Notes under the pieces: model-generated
What the model was told of the DNA's origin: nothing
Database searches by the model: none
What the model saw: the letters and a program-made list of their open reading frames with translations, nothing else
Made by a program: the position numbers and the translations under genes
DNA from: Leptasterias polaris
Lineage: Eukaryota; Echinodermata; Asteroidea; Forcipulatida; Asteriidae
NCBI GenBank assembly: GCA_037783415.1
Contig: JAZGTN010000022.1
Location: forward strand, 5,802,001 to 5,866,000
DNA length: 64,000 bases
Direction: 5' to 3'
Shown: one piece after another, positions 19,196 through 33,600 of the stretch
How positions within the stretch are numbered: position 1 is the stretch's first letter
Layout of the letters: each line of letters opens with the position of its first letter

Positions 19196-22100
19196 GTAGG
19201 TTTGTGTTGAAGGCAACGTTGATTTTTCGTATTGAACTGTACATTCCCAGTGGGCAAAATACGTTGAATTAACGTTGCCGACGTTGGTGTAACGTTGAAT
19301 GATGATTGTATTTGCAAATTGAATTAACGTTGAAGTATGACGTAGATACAACGTTAAACCCACTACGTTGTTTCAATGTCGGCATGTATACGTTGTTTTA
19401 ACGTCAAATTTCTACGTTGAAATAATGTTGAATAATGATTGAATTTGCAAATTGAAATAACGTTGAAATGCTGACGTAGATACAACGTTAAACTCACTAC
19501 GTTGTTTCAATGTCGGCATGTATACGTTGTTTTTACGTCAAATTTCTACATTGAAATAATGTTGAATAATCTGTAATTATGTTGGCTCAACATTGCCCCA
19601 ACGTTGGGCCAACGTACAGTTAATCTAAAACAATGTCTTCGAGTTGAACTTTCTTGTTATGTAGTTAATGCCCATTATAATTAATTCAAGTAATTAGTAT
19701 ATGCTTATTATACTTATAAGGTATATACATGTAAGATATGATACCGATAACTAAATACATTCTACACTATAACTACAACTTATACAGGCCTATACATCCT
19801 TCTCCACTGCATGTCTTGTATTTATATAGTCCAGGATCTACAGAATTTCCAGTCATGGTTATAACACCTTTTTAAAATAAAACTATTTAATTTTTAATTC
19901 ACATCTTGGAATGACAAATGTTTCTTTGTACTTTTGATGTACATATTTTCTTACAAACGAATTACAAAAAAAAGTACAAAAACTTGCCTGGGAAATTCCT
20001 AAATTCAACCAAAATTGTTTTGATATTGTCAGAAAAAGTCATACACTTCTAAGTCCCGCCCACAAATTTGCATAAGTTTCAACGTAGTCCCAACGTTGTC
20101 TCAACGTTGGCTCAATTTTAGCATCTTGTCAAAAGGCGCTCATACCCAAAAGGAATGTATAGCTTTTTGCTTGCCAAATGTTAATGCAACATAGGAATGA
20201 TATAAAATTAGGTTTGAGATGTCGCATCAATTACCTGAACTTAGTATAAAAACAACATTTCCATACACAAATAATTATCCCCCAAAATGTTAAATTTTAA
20301 CTTCTTGTCAACATGTTGTGCACGAAAAACTAGTAGAAATGTTAAGCTTTTTACTTGCCAAATATTAATGCAACACAGGAATTGTACAAAATTGAGTTTG
20401 AGATGTCGCATTATCTACCTGATTCGAACTCGGTGTAAAAAATGTTTTTCCATACAAAAAAACTAGAAACAATTACACCTTGTCAACATGCGCTCAAAAC
20501 CAAACTGTGAAGGGCAACTTAGAAGTATACATTTGGTTTGAGGTTTCAATCACCTGTCTGAACCTTGAGTGAAAAAACATTTAGATATTTTGTAATTGTT
20601 AAAAAAACAAATAGCAACAAAAATGTGAATATTTTAATGGTTGGGGCGACCTCAAGTGCAGTCGTGAACTAAAAGCCTAGAGAAAGCCAACTTTGATCGC
20701 ATTTTTAGGGCTGGCTTTAGGCCTACATGTATATCGATCCCATTGTAGAATAGGTGACCTTTTTCAACATCACCGTCCTTGCATTTCTCTATGGTCTGTG
20801 GTACTAATGGAAATATTACATTATTATTTGGACCACGAATAATGCCTTTTATTTTGCGGTGATTTCAATCAATGTTATCTGGGCTATTTCTTGGAATCCT
20901 CGCCCCTCATGTGTCTATATTTCTTGTGATCTTCTTGGTAATTTTCTTGATGGAAAAATGGTTAAAACGATGGCAATAGATGGCTGGTAATAATAATATT
21001 AGTATGTTACTGACTGATAGTCTGACCGGACGCAATTGTTCAATATTTTACCATAGAGGAAGGATTTTATAAATTTAAGTGTTCACCATAATTAAGTATG
21101 CTAAATTCAATGTAAGAGTGTTTGGTTTAGCTCAAATCTAGATAAAAAAAGCAACTGCAACTTTTATCCAACATTGTACATACGTCAAAAACGTTACATT
21201 GAAACAATGTTACCAATTATAATGATGGATCAACATTGATTTTAGGTTGTTATTATCGCAACGCAATTACAACCTTTATCCAACATTGTACATACTTCAA
21301 TATTGTTACGTTAAAAAAAACCTTACCAGACTGACGTTGGATCAACATCGATTTTAGGTTGTTATTATCGCGACGCAACAATAACCTTAATCCAACATTG
21401 CATTAACTTTTAAAAGTATACGTTTTGAAATGACGTTACCCAACTGACATTGGATCAAAATTGATTTAAGGTTGTTATTATCGCGACGCAATAACAACCT
21501 TTATCCAACATTGTTCATACGTAAAAATCATTACGTGGAAAAAACGTTCCCAGAATGACGTTGGATCAACATTGATTTTAGGTTATTATTATCGCGACGC
21601 AATAACAACCTTTATCCAACATTGCACGTAGGCCAAAAACGTTACATTGAAAAAACGTTACCAGAATGACGTTGGGTCAACATTGATTTTAGGTTGTTAT
21701 TATCGCGACGCAAAAACTACCTTTATCCAACATTGCACATAGGCCAAAAACGTTACATTGAAACAACGTTACCTGAAAGACGTTGGATCAACATTGATTT
21801 TAGGTTGTTATTATCGCGACGCAATAACAACCTTTATCCAACATTGTACATACGTCAAAATCGTTACGTGGAAAAAACGTTACCAGAATGATGTTGGATC
21901 AACATCGATTTTAGGTTGTTATTATCGCGACGCAATAACAACCTTTATCCAACATTGTTCATACGTCAAAAACGTTACATTGAAACAACGTTACCAGAAT
22001 GACGTTGGATCAACATTGATTTTAGGTTGTTATTATCGCGACGCAATAACAACCTTTATCCAACATTGCATCAACGTTAATTAGTATACGTTGAAACTAC

Positions 22101-25100
22101 GTTGCCAAATTGACGTTGGATCAACATTGGTTTTTGGTTGTTATAATCGCGACGTTATTTCAACACTTTTCCAACGTTTACACAACGTCAAACTACAACT
22201 TAAAACAAACATCGCAAATGTGACGTTGAAATAACGTTGTTTTATGGTATTTCGACGTTGTGACGCCATATCAACCAAAATTCAACGTTGAAATAACGTT
22301 GTGTGCCCACTGGGTTTTCTTTGAAGAGTTTCTCAAGATGAGAGAGCAAATCTGAGAATATTTGAGATAAAGAAGTAAAAATTAGTACATGTATCCACAA
22401 CAGATGTCCAAATGGATATTAACAGGTTCATGTTTAGAACAGGTTGAAATTCTATCTTTAAACCAACTTTAAGTTACTTCATGAAAGCAACCTATGAAAC
22501 TTTCATTCCAAATAGTTGAGAAAATAGAATTAGCTGTTGCAAACTGCTTACCAACCAAAAGGACCTGTGGTATAAATAAACACTAGTTAGTGGCCTGATG
22601 TTTCGACCCTAGCAGAATCTTTCTGGAAGGCTAAATGACAACACAACACACTATGTGTGTTGTTCTTTAGCCTTTGAGAAAGACTCTGCTAGGGTCGAAA
22701 CGTCAGGCCACTAACTAATTTTTCCAAACAGTTCTTACATTTTTGAGAAAACATTACATGTACATATGTAACATTCATGTCTCTTTCTGTTTTACGCACA
22801 TAAGTAGTAAAATTTATAAGAATGATCTGATCTGATCCAAGTTCCTATTTTGATTATTCCTTGGAGGCTTTGATCTGATAATGATTAGGGTTCACCAGTC
22901 ATGGGTTTATTAGAAACATTCAAAATCTACAGCCCTAGAGTTGAATTACATCTGAATTTACAATTCAAATTACAATGAGAAAAAACAACCATGGAATTTT
23001 GCTTGATTGTTTAACCCATCCGACATTAAGTTTTCCTGAACAAACTAAAACATGTATTAATTGAGAACTATTAACAAATACAAGGGCTCCTTTTTGTTGG
23101 TAAATCTTGTTTTGGTTTAAAATAGTATTTGTTTATTTGGTCACTCGTTTAAGTATTTACTTTGGCATGTCATAGCCGAGTGGTCTAGTTCACTGGACCC
23201 AAGCTCTGGTGTTGGCAGCAGGAGAGTGTGGGTTCGATACCCAGTCATGACACTTGTGCCCTTGAGCAAGGCACTTAACCACACTTTCTTCATAAAAAGT
23301 TGGGAAGGTAGTGCATTCTGATGTACCAGACAGGCTCCTAGTGGATGATACCCATGCCTACATCCTTACAGACTGTGAAGGGGGTAACCCTGTGTCAGCC
23401 CTAGGAGTGGGTGGCAACGTGTCCCTGGTGACAGTTGATTTGGATTGATAGCCCAAATCAGTTAAGTGTTTAGCCCTCACCTTGAAGTGGCCGCCAGGAC
23501 CTTGTGATGTTAGGTGACCTCTCATAAAAAAATAATAACAAGTTAGAGCACTTAGGGCCTGTGTACTATTACAGTGTAATCCAGAAAGAAAGAAAGAAAT
23601 TAATGTGTAATAATCAGATGTCCATGATTGGTTATTTTCAGATACTGATGAGATTTATACATGGGGCAATGGCAACAGTGGCCAGTAAGTACATTAATTG
23701 TAGACAAGGAATTTTATTTGCTAATAGCTTAAAACAGGCATGCAACCCTTCGGCGGATCGGCGGATTTCCTCTTTTTATAAAATAGAATACCGCCGTTAA
23801 GAAAACAATCCGCGTAAAAAAAAATCACGCTGCATGAAAAAAAAATAAAAATCCCGCTGAAGGAAACATTGCTTATTGAAAAGAAATAAAGGTTCAGGAT
23901 TCTTAGTCTGGCTCCACGGAAGTTTACACATACCAAAGCATTACACAGTCCAGACACAGACACAAGTTCTCCTCGTACAGCATACCTTCTGCACTATTTT
24001 TTGCTGTCTGGCTCCGTAGTGTTTTTATTGCCATTTGTGAAGGGGCGGAAACCAGACGCTGTAAGAGTGCAAGTGAACCACGCGATCGATAAGTGTTTGC
24101 TCGAAAAATAACGATGGCGTCCACCAGGAAAGACATCGTTGATCGGTAATTTTCTGCTTTTTTTTTTCGGCTGAAGAGTTGCATGCCTGTTAAAAATTAC
24201 TTGTTCTGAAATGATTCAGCTCAAGATACTTTCAATTAGTTTTTTTCTCAAATGATATTTGAAATAAATACCACTTTAAAAATGACCACTTTAGCTGAAA
24301 GTACACTTGCTAAAAGTTTTGTTGTGTAGGTTATCGAAGGATGATGTGGTTTGACCTACAGTTGTACTTGAATGATATACAACCCAAGGTGTGCGGCAGG
24401 ATCTGAAATTAGCCTCTGTCCAAAATAGCTAAAAATTGAAAAATGTATGTTTAAATTGTTCACTTACACAACTTTTGACATATGAATGATGGATAAAGCA
24501 GGATGTTTGACTACACCTGGAGCCCCACCAGCTATCTGTATGATCAGACACCTCTTCCCCCTTCGCCGCTTCCCACTCTGGGAATCTCAGTCAACATAAT
24601 GTTTGTCTAGTGTGCCGGTTTGCCAGAGCTGTTGGCTCGAGTCATGCGACTTGGACTCCAGTTGCTATTTTTTTTGACTTGTGACTTGATTTGTAACTTT
24701 CAGCATCGACTTGTGACTTGACCTGGACTTGCAAAAAAAGACTTGGACTTGCAAAAAATAACTTGCTGCCAACTGTGCGGTTTGCCTATATTCAAGAACT
24801 TTTATTTACGCTAAATCTTTACAATGCTTAATTTGTCAGACTTGGTTGTGGAGACAAAGAGACACATCTTACACCCCAGAGGGTTCACCTACCCAGTGAA
24901 GGCAAAGTATCACCCATCAAAGGCGTAGCTTGTGGGGGTCGTCATACCACCCTGTGGTTAGAGAACGGCATGTGCTTCAGCTGGGGAAATAACTTCTATG
25001 CACAGCTTGGATATGATTTCCGAATAGAGAACTATAAAGATAATCAGGTATGTTGATTGTTTAATGTATACAATTCTTTTACACAGTGGTGTACCAGTAT

Positions 25101-27524
25101 GTAAATTACCCCCTCCCCCTCGCTTCCAAGCTTTCCCCTCTTCCTCCCCCCTCCCAATTGAGTTCGAAAATGGGGCACAAATGAATGGTTCGATACATCA
25201 AAGCCCCTCCCACCTCTGAAGGACACAACTAAAAATCAAAATGTTCTTGCCCCTGCTTGCTCCCTCAACTGAAAATGTCTACTTATGCCTCTGCTGTTAA
25301 ACTGATTCAGAAAAATCAAATGAATGGCTTGCTGGGTTCTCACCAGGACCCAATTTCATATGGCTGCTTAAGCACAAAAAGTAGCTTTCGGCACAACTTA
25401 TTACACTTACCAGATTAAGGTTACCGGCCAAAATATCATGTCACATTGTAAAATTTGTGACTGGTATCCAGCTTATTTTTGCTAAGCAGAAACTTGTTAA
25501 GCAGTATTGCCTGCTTAAGCTACTCTATGAAATTGGGCCCAGGGTTGAAGGATCTAGAGCGCTGTAAGTTTATCATAACTAATCTGGACTCAACAAGACA
25601 AAAAGAAAAGAAAATAATAATCTAGGGAGACACCACAACTGCTAAAAAAAGTGTCTGTGTTGAGATTCCTGGCTTACTTATCAAGGCATTAACTCTTTCA
25701 GTGCCCGTTATTTCTTTACGATTTGAACCTAAAATGCCCAGCTTTTTTAACTTTTTTGAAATTCTGTATTAGAAAAAAAAAAACTTTCTCACCAAACAAA
25801 AGTTATCTTGCTGATTTGTGTTGCCTTGGTACATCCCAAAGTCAATATTATTTCTGCCCTTTCGTGATACTGCCCTTTGGTGATAACATACATTGTGGGT
25901 CGTCGGGCCTAGGTCGTCGATTGAGGACACTTTTTAAGTACAAAAAAATAGATGTAAGATATTGGCATTTTCGGAATACATAAAATAGAATGTTTGACCT
26001 TGGCACAGAAAGAGTTAATTGAGACATCCATTTTGAGAGTGATAAATCCAAGTGTGGGTCATGTCTCTTTTGCAGGCTGCTCGTCAATATCTGCTACTTT
26101 GCTTGGCTAGAAAAAACATCTGTGATGAGGTATAGACTTATGGCATGGCTATACATGTACATTCACGCAAAATTTTGCTGCTTTTTGTTCTTAACCTCTT
26201 TGCTGCATGTGCTAATAACTTGAACATTGAACGGGAAGGTACAACAGTCAATAGGCTGATAACTTTAAACCAGAGTTCTTATTCCGATTGAATTGTTAAG
26301 AATCTGAAGGCTCATTTGGCAAATGAATTAGTACAGCCTGTATCAGTCAATCTGAATTGTGATGCTTCTTCAATTTTTAGAAAGTAAGAAACGCTAATTA
26401 TGAACTGTAAGACATCAATATATTCAAGGCAATGTGTTATTCATAGTTATCATTTAACAATGTAAAACTAATTTAACCAACTAAGAGTTGTGTAGTGTAT
26501 TCACTTTAACACGTCTGCCACTTTAAGAGTTACGCATGCGCATTCCAGTTGTGTTATAAGAAGTTGCTTTAATGATTAGAACCACAATGGAGTAAGTTCC
26601 ACATTCAGTGCTCCAGAAGTTTGGACTAATAAATATGTTAAAACATACATCTGCATCCGGTTGAGTTACTTAGGGATAGGACATAACAATTGGCGACGAG
26701 GATGGGATCCCTTAATAACATTTTGTTGCTGGCTACGATTCAAAATTAATGAACGAAAACAACGTCAAGTTCGACAAAGTTTCCAGCCCACAGCCACAAC
26801 AACACCGATGCATACACCGTACAGTACGTGCCCGCCTGCATAGCCTGCAGTAGCAGCCTACACACACAACGCTAGCCCTCGCCCATGCCCGCCCACCACC
26901 ACAGCCAAGCCCCAGATTCCCGCCGCAACCAGAGCAGCAGAAAGGACGCCGATCGATATTCACCAGTGCCGTTACAACGAGCTTACCCAGCCCCGCCCCG
27001 TTGCGTACTCCAAGCCATCATTGCATGATCGTCAGTACAGGAGGATTTCCGGAGGTGTGAGCCCAAGATGATGGTTAACTGGAACAGCCTTGCCAGTGGG
27101 AATGGTGGCGTTGTTGCATCGTTCGCCCAGCCATAAAACGTATGTAACGTAAAACAGTTTATGAAAGTTAAAAGAAAACAATTGATGAGGATCATCAAAG
27201 CTAAACCGTGAAAAAACGCAAAGAAACAAAAGAGAGGATTTGTGAGGAAATAAAGTCCTGTTTGAAATGTATCAGGAGTGATTAAATTCTGACAAATTAC
27301 GCCGAGAATCTTAAACGTTTCTACCGATGTCATCACTTCAACTTTATGGCTGTGAAGAAATGTTTGTGATTGCCCGATGCTGATGCCCCGCCAGCCTACC
27401 CCCCTTCAAACATTTTGTGATTGCCCGATGCTGATGCCCCGCCAGCCTACCCCCCCTGCCAGCCTACCCCCCCCCTGCCAGCCTACCCCCCCCTGCCAGC
27501 CTACCCCCCCTGCCAGCCTACCCC

Positions 27525-27608
<84 letters not shown>

Positions 27609-30600
27609 ACTACAAGGATAATCAAATGACTATGGACAATAGGTTCTGAAAAGGACTATGGACAATAGGGCCTGAAAAGGACTATGAACTGTAGGGCCTG
27701 AAAAGGACTTTGAAACGTAGCATTTATACATGTTGAATATTTTTATGCACATGTGCCCATTTTAAATGCCTGATTTATCTTGTTCATAATGCCAAAGTTA
27801 TAGACAGTTGTCTTGTTAGGGAAGTACTGTTTTAAAAAAACAGCGATTTTATGGTTAAGCACAATTTATGCTATTATTGTGTTTAAAAAAATATATATAT
27901 ATATTGCTCTCATGCTCAGCTGTATATTGCCGTACGGTTGAGTTGATGCAATTGCTCGCTGCCAAAAAATTGCTTCCTGTGCAAGAACTGATCTACATTG
28001 TTCTTTAAATGCCAATATGCTATTTGTGAAATATTGATTGTATTATTGCTGGTATAATTTTATTTCTATACAATGGCAACCCCACTTAGTGGTACCATAG
28101 GTGTCATCCCCCCGTTCGATTCAACGCAAATAGAAGAATGGATTGAGTTGCTAGAGGCTTGGTATTATGCTAATAATGTTGCTACCGACGAAAAGAAGCG
28201 TTCAGTCTTGTTGACAAGCCTTGGGAGTAAGGGTTATCATACACTCAGAGCCCTTCTACAGCCCAATAAGCCGACAGAAAAGTCGTACGAGGATTGTATT
28301 GACCTATTGAAACGTCACTTTGCACCAAAGCCTAGTGAAACTGTATTACGCTATCGCTTCTATACACGCTCACAAAAGCCAAATGAAACTGTTGCAGAAT
28401 TTGTTGCTGGTCTTCGTCAGCTGAGTGAGCATTGTAGTTTCAAAGAACTGAATAATATGCTCAGAGATCGCCTAGTAGTTGGATGTCGAGAGCCAGCCAT
28501 TCAACGCAAACTACTCGGTGAGGCCAATTTGACGTTCGAGAGAGCACTGCAATTGGCAACAGCAATGGAAATGGCAAACAAAGGTGTGGAAAATATCAAG
28601 CAGATAAACAATCCAGCCGAGAGCACTACGGTCAACAAAATGCACCTTAGGAAGTCGAAGCCAAGCAAGCCATTTGCCAAGTCTAACGGTGACCAACTGC
28701 CCAGACATAAAAGTACTGAGGTCACTAGTAGTAGCAACATATATGACGCTAGCACCCGCAAATGTTGGCGTTGTGGTGGAGCACATGCCCCAGAGTTATG
28801 CCGATTCAAAACAGAGCAATGCCACAAGTGCCAACGTACAGGCCATACAAAAAGTCAGTGTGAGAAGGTTGCCGCCTTCAACAGCAAAAGAAAGTTTAAG
28901 CCTAAGGCTCATCACTTGCAAGAAGATGAAGACCAGGTGGAAGAAATGGAGTTTGCCGCTTTAAGTCACCTGGAGGGTTGCACTCTCAACAAGTTGATGA
29001 CGTCTAAGCCCTATCACTTAATGATGAAAATAAATGGTCAAGAAGTCAACATGGAGTTAGACACAGGAAGCCCCTGGACTATTATTTCATCAGAGACCTA
29101 TAGTAAGGTCGGGAAGTTGAGTGATCTGAAGCCAAGCAAAGCTGGACTTAAGACGTATACAGGAAACAAAGTTCCTATTATAGGTGAAGCCATGGTTTCC
29201 GTTCAGCATGCATCTCATTCAGCCAAACAGTTGCCCCTGTTCGTTGTAGATGAAGGAGTAAGTCTGATTGGGAGAGAGTGGATTGAGCAAATCCCACTGC
29301 CATTAACGGAGATACTACCTTGCCACGCCGTTAGTGACAACACTGACATTGACACAACAGCCGAGTTGAATAAAATACTCAAAGCACATGAGCAAGTCTT
29401 TGACGACAGCACCCTTGGACTTCTGCAAGGTTTCAAGGCCAAAGTGTACCCTGTGAAAGAAGAGCCCAGATTCTTCAAAGCCGCACCAGTTGCATATGCT
29501 ACTAGACAAAAAATCGATAAGTGCCTCGATGAAATGCTAGAGCAAGGGGTACTAGAAGCTGTTAAATTCTCTGACTATGCCTGCCCAATTGTGGTCGCCC
29601 CTAAGCCTAATGGACAGATTCGCATCTGCGGGAACTACAAGATAACTGCAAACAAAGTTCTTCGCCTAGAACAATATCCCCTTCCAACTTTGGAAGACAT
29701 GATGCAAGATCTTCAAGGTGGTCAGAAATATACAAAGATTGACTTGTCTCACGCCTATCACCAAATTGAGTTGGATGAAGAAGCCCGCAAATATACAACT
29801 ATCAATACTCATCGTGGACTGTACCAATATACAAGAGTACCATTTGGCCTCGCTTCAGCACCAGCCTTATTCCAACGAACAATTGAGTCATTGATAGCAG
29901 ACATCCCTATGTGCCGCCCATACTTAGATGATATAATAATCACAGGTCATACCGATGCAGAGCATTTGGAAAATGTGAAAACTGTGCTCCTGCGTTTGGA
30001 AGAACATGGGATGAGAATCAGGAAAGGAAAGTGTGAGTTCCTGAAAGAATCAGTGACATATCTTGGTCATCGCATTGACGCAGAAGGAATACGACCAGTT
30101 GGAGACAAAGTAGAAGCTGCCACCACATAGCCCGATCCATCCATGGGAGTTTCCTGAGGGTCCGTGGCAACGGTTGCACATCGACTACGCCTTAGTTGAA
30201 GGTCACGAAGTGCTGATAGTGGTGGATGCATACAGCAAATGGATAGATGCAATAAAAGTCCACTCTGCCTCATCTCAGTCTACCGTCAAGGTGATGCGGA
30301 GATTGTTTGCATCCCATGGTATTCCAGAAACCATTGCAAGTGATAATGGTACACCATTCGTATCAGAGGAGTTCTTTTGTTTTCTCACGAACAACGGAGT
30401 GGAACACATTCAAACTGCTCCAAAGCACCCTTCCAGTAATGGCTTAGCTGAAAGAGCTGTCCAGACAGTTAAGCATGGAATCCGAAAAATAAAAGGAGGA
30501 GACCTGGAGTCGAGATTGCAGAAGTTTCTACTTCAGTATAGAGTAACCCCACAAGCAAGTACAGGAAAGAGTCCAAGTGAACTCCTGTATAAATGACTAC

Positions 30601-33600
30601 TACGTACCAAACTAGACATGATACGCCCCAACTTGGCCAAGAAAGTAAAACGACAACAAAAACACATGAAAGATCAAGCAGATAGAGGAACTAAACCGAG
30701 AACCCTCAAGACAGGAGATAGTGTCTTGGTAAAGAACTTCGGAGCAGGTCCTACCTGGCTGCGTGGTCATGTTAGAAGTGTCATCAGCTCTAGTCTTTTT
30801 GAGATACAGCTGGATGATGGTCGATCAGTGAGACGCCACATCGATCACATGAGATATGGGGAGCACAACCCAACTCCAACAAACGTGCCTGAAGTCATTG
30901 TTCCGGACTACCAAGAAGAAACCCTACAACTGCCCATGTGTACAACTGATCCAAGCCAAATCACTGTACAACAAGAAGTTGATTCTGCTGATCCTACTGA
31001 ACCAGATCAATCAAATCAGCAGTTGCACTCTCCTTCACCAAGAGTTTCTGCTAGAGCCAAATGTCCCCCAGAACACTTGAAAGATTACATTCTGTATAAG
31101 TAATTACATTTATACTCACATAACGATCTGCAGTATTACTAATTTTCTTGATCATACTTTTTGCCGAATTTGTTTTCAAAGTTAAAGCAAAATTCATGAT
31201 TGCATATCTCCAGTTTATGGTTTATGAAAAATTGTTGGTTGTTGATAAGTTTTTCATGTTGCGTTTAAAAAAAAAAAAAAAAAAAGTTGCCCTGATGTTA
31301 TCTAAAAAGGGAGGAATGTAGTGTATTCACTTTAACACGTCTGCCACTTTAAGAGTTACGCATGCGCATTCCAGTTGTGTTATAAGAAGTTGCTTTAATG
31401 ATTAGAACCACAATGGAGTAAGTTCCACATTCAGTGCTCCAGAAGTTTGGACTAATAAATATGTTAAAACATACATCTGCATCCGGTTGAGTTACTTAGG
31501 GATAGGACATAACAAGTTGTTATCCAAAACAAGAGTAAATGTGTTGTAGAACCTTTCAGAAAACAATTTCCCACAAAGTCTGTCTTCGTTACTAAATGAT
31601 TTTGAGTAAAAACTTAGTTTTATATTGCGTTGTTGTACCTTTCCCATTTGTTAAATTACGGTCATGGTACTTTTGATTTTATACTTTCCTTTTTAACCTT
31701 AGGCACAACAGGTTATAAAGAGTACTTTGCATGGGTCATGTGCGTGGTTTGCACACTTCTGTATAGATCTAGTAACAATATCAAATTCTTCAACATTAAT
31801 TGCTCTTTTGTTTGCCTTAACACATCCACAGATGGCCTTCCAGAATGTAAACCCAGTTTAACCTGTAATTGACACTTGAAAGATGTCATAAAGCTGTTGT
31901 AACAAAAGTAATTTTATGGGGGATGCTTTACCATAGAGAAATCTCTCTTATCTCTTTCAGTGCCTGCTTTTTAAAACGTTTTGAACCTAAAATGCCCAGC
32001 TTTTTGAGCTTTTTCGAAATTCAGTGTTAGAAAAAAAGTCTTTCTCACCAAACAAAAGTGTCTTGCTGATTTGTGTTGCCTTGGTACATCCCAAAGTCAA
32101 TATTATTTCTTGAGTGATACTGCCCTTTCGTGATAATATGTAAATTATTGGACGGTACGACTGATGACACTTTGTGAGTACAAAAAATAGATTGTACATG
32201 TATAAAGGCGTTTTCGGATCACACAAAAAAGATTGTACATGTACGACCTTGGCACTGAAAGTGTTCAAGATAATGGTAGCATTCTAATGTTGAGCTGTTG
32301 TATGGCTTTTTCTTTTCACAGCCAATGCATCACATGAAAGATAAATTGTTCATTGTGTTCATTGTGCTACTTATTCCTATGAAAGTAGTTCTTTCACTGT
32401 AGGCTGTAAGGTCCACTGGTGGTTGTGTTTTATGTTTATTTCATTTGCAAATATATTAATACTGAATTAACAGTTAGTTGTACACAGATGCTGTTACTGA
32501 CAATCTAATTTTCAAAAGGAAGTATTTGAAATCTAACTGTTAAACTTTGTGCCCCCTTTATCACCCTGAGCATCCTCTCTGTTTCAAATCATGTCCTATA
32601 ATTATGACAACATGATTTATAACTGATTTAACCAAACTGACCAGTAGCTTTCTACAAACAAAACAAAAGGATGATGCTTTTTGCTCAAGAATTTAAGCAT
32701 GTGTTGTGATGAAAATGTTGTGGTATTGGTGAGGATTAGAATGAAATGGATTTTTCAAGGATATAATACATTTGTAGACTGTGCAAGTCTCGTGCATATC
32801 AAAAACAAGAAAACAACTCAAGCGAAGACTATATTTTCTATGAAATAAAATATAAAAAAATTTCGACAAAATTCTTAAAAAACAAAAGTACCCATTGACT
32901 ATTTTGGTTTAATACAACACATTTTAAATCAACATTGACACAAAATTAAAACTTTGGAAGAGCATGCTTATTTAAAAAAAAAAAATTGTCAATCACAACC
33001 AAATTTGTAAGACCATTACGTAGGTCTAGAGATAAATTAAACGTTGATTGTGCAATATTGTACAAGTGACCGGAAACAAGGGTCAAGTCTTATCTATGAG
33101 TTTCGGGTTCTCTTTGTTGATTTGCAAAAGAATTTACTGTCATATAGTTCATTGCTAAGTTACACTTTCCCAACATAATGACAACATTTTTGTAGCCATA
33201 AACTATGTTAAACTGAATTATTAATTTTTGAAAAACCAGAATCTCGTACATGTCAAATACGGATCAGACCGAATTGGTTCCAGAAGTTTGGATACGCATG
33301 AGACTCACACAGTCTATTGAAATCTATTTCTTTTGATAGATTCAAATAACAGGTATTGATAAGTGCTGGCATTGTTCCTTTTGTGTAATAACAACAATAG
33401 ATTAACTGTTCACTAATAAGTCAAATTGTTCTTAAAGGGAAGGTATACGTTTGGTAATCACTCTTAAAATTAATGGCAATAAAAATCTACTTGGTTAGAA
33501 GTACAGCAGCTTTCGATAGTATAAAGCATTTGGAGAATCATTTCACTTCAAAGTAATTAATGTGGTTATGTATGTAAAAAGATATCAGTTTTTATGCCCC

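Larger units (their letters stand above)
26491..31514 (+). mobile_element. Gypsy-type LTR retrotransposon, full termini, internally deleted
   Basis: A 5,024-bp element: two 198-bp LTRs, tRNA-Ser primer site, long leader, gag-pro-RT frame, integrase remnant, polypurine tract, and a 5-bp target duplication AGTTG on both sides (26486-26490, 31515-31519). The LTRs start TGTAGTG and end ATAACA. Gag, zinc knuckles, protease, RT and integrase in that order place it in Ty3/Gypsy; the tRNA-Ser primer and protein style suggest a Mag-like or C-clade lineage (inference). No envelope gene was seen. It is inserted in intron 3 of the RCC1-repeat gene, same strand. Confidence 0.95.

Noticed and set aside
21694..22084. 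Coding frames of 65 and 108 codons
   Set aside because: Produced by the 111-bp transposon-internal tandem array, whose period is a multiple of three.
26733..27336. Minus-strand genes in the retrotransposon leader
   Set aside because: Lie inside the LTR element, antisense to it, with no recognisable domain.
27377..27649. Proline/cysteine-rich proteins from the CCTG region
   Set aside because: Simple-repeat translation in the retrotransposon leader.
28501..29798. Minus-strand frames opposite gag-pro-RT
   Set aside because: Shadow frames of the strong plus-strand coding sequence.
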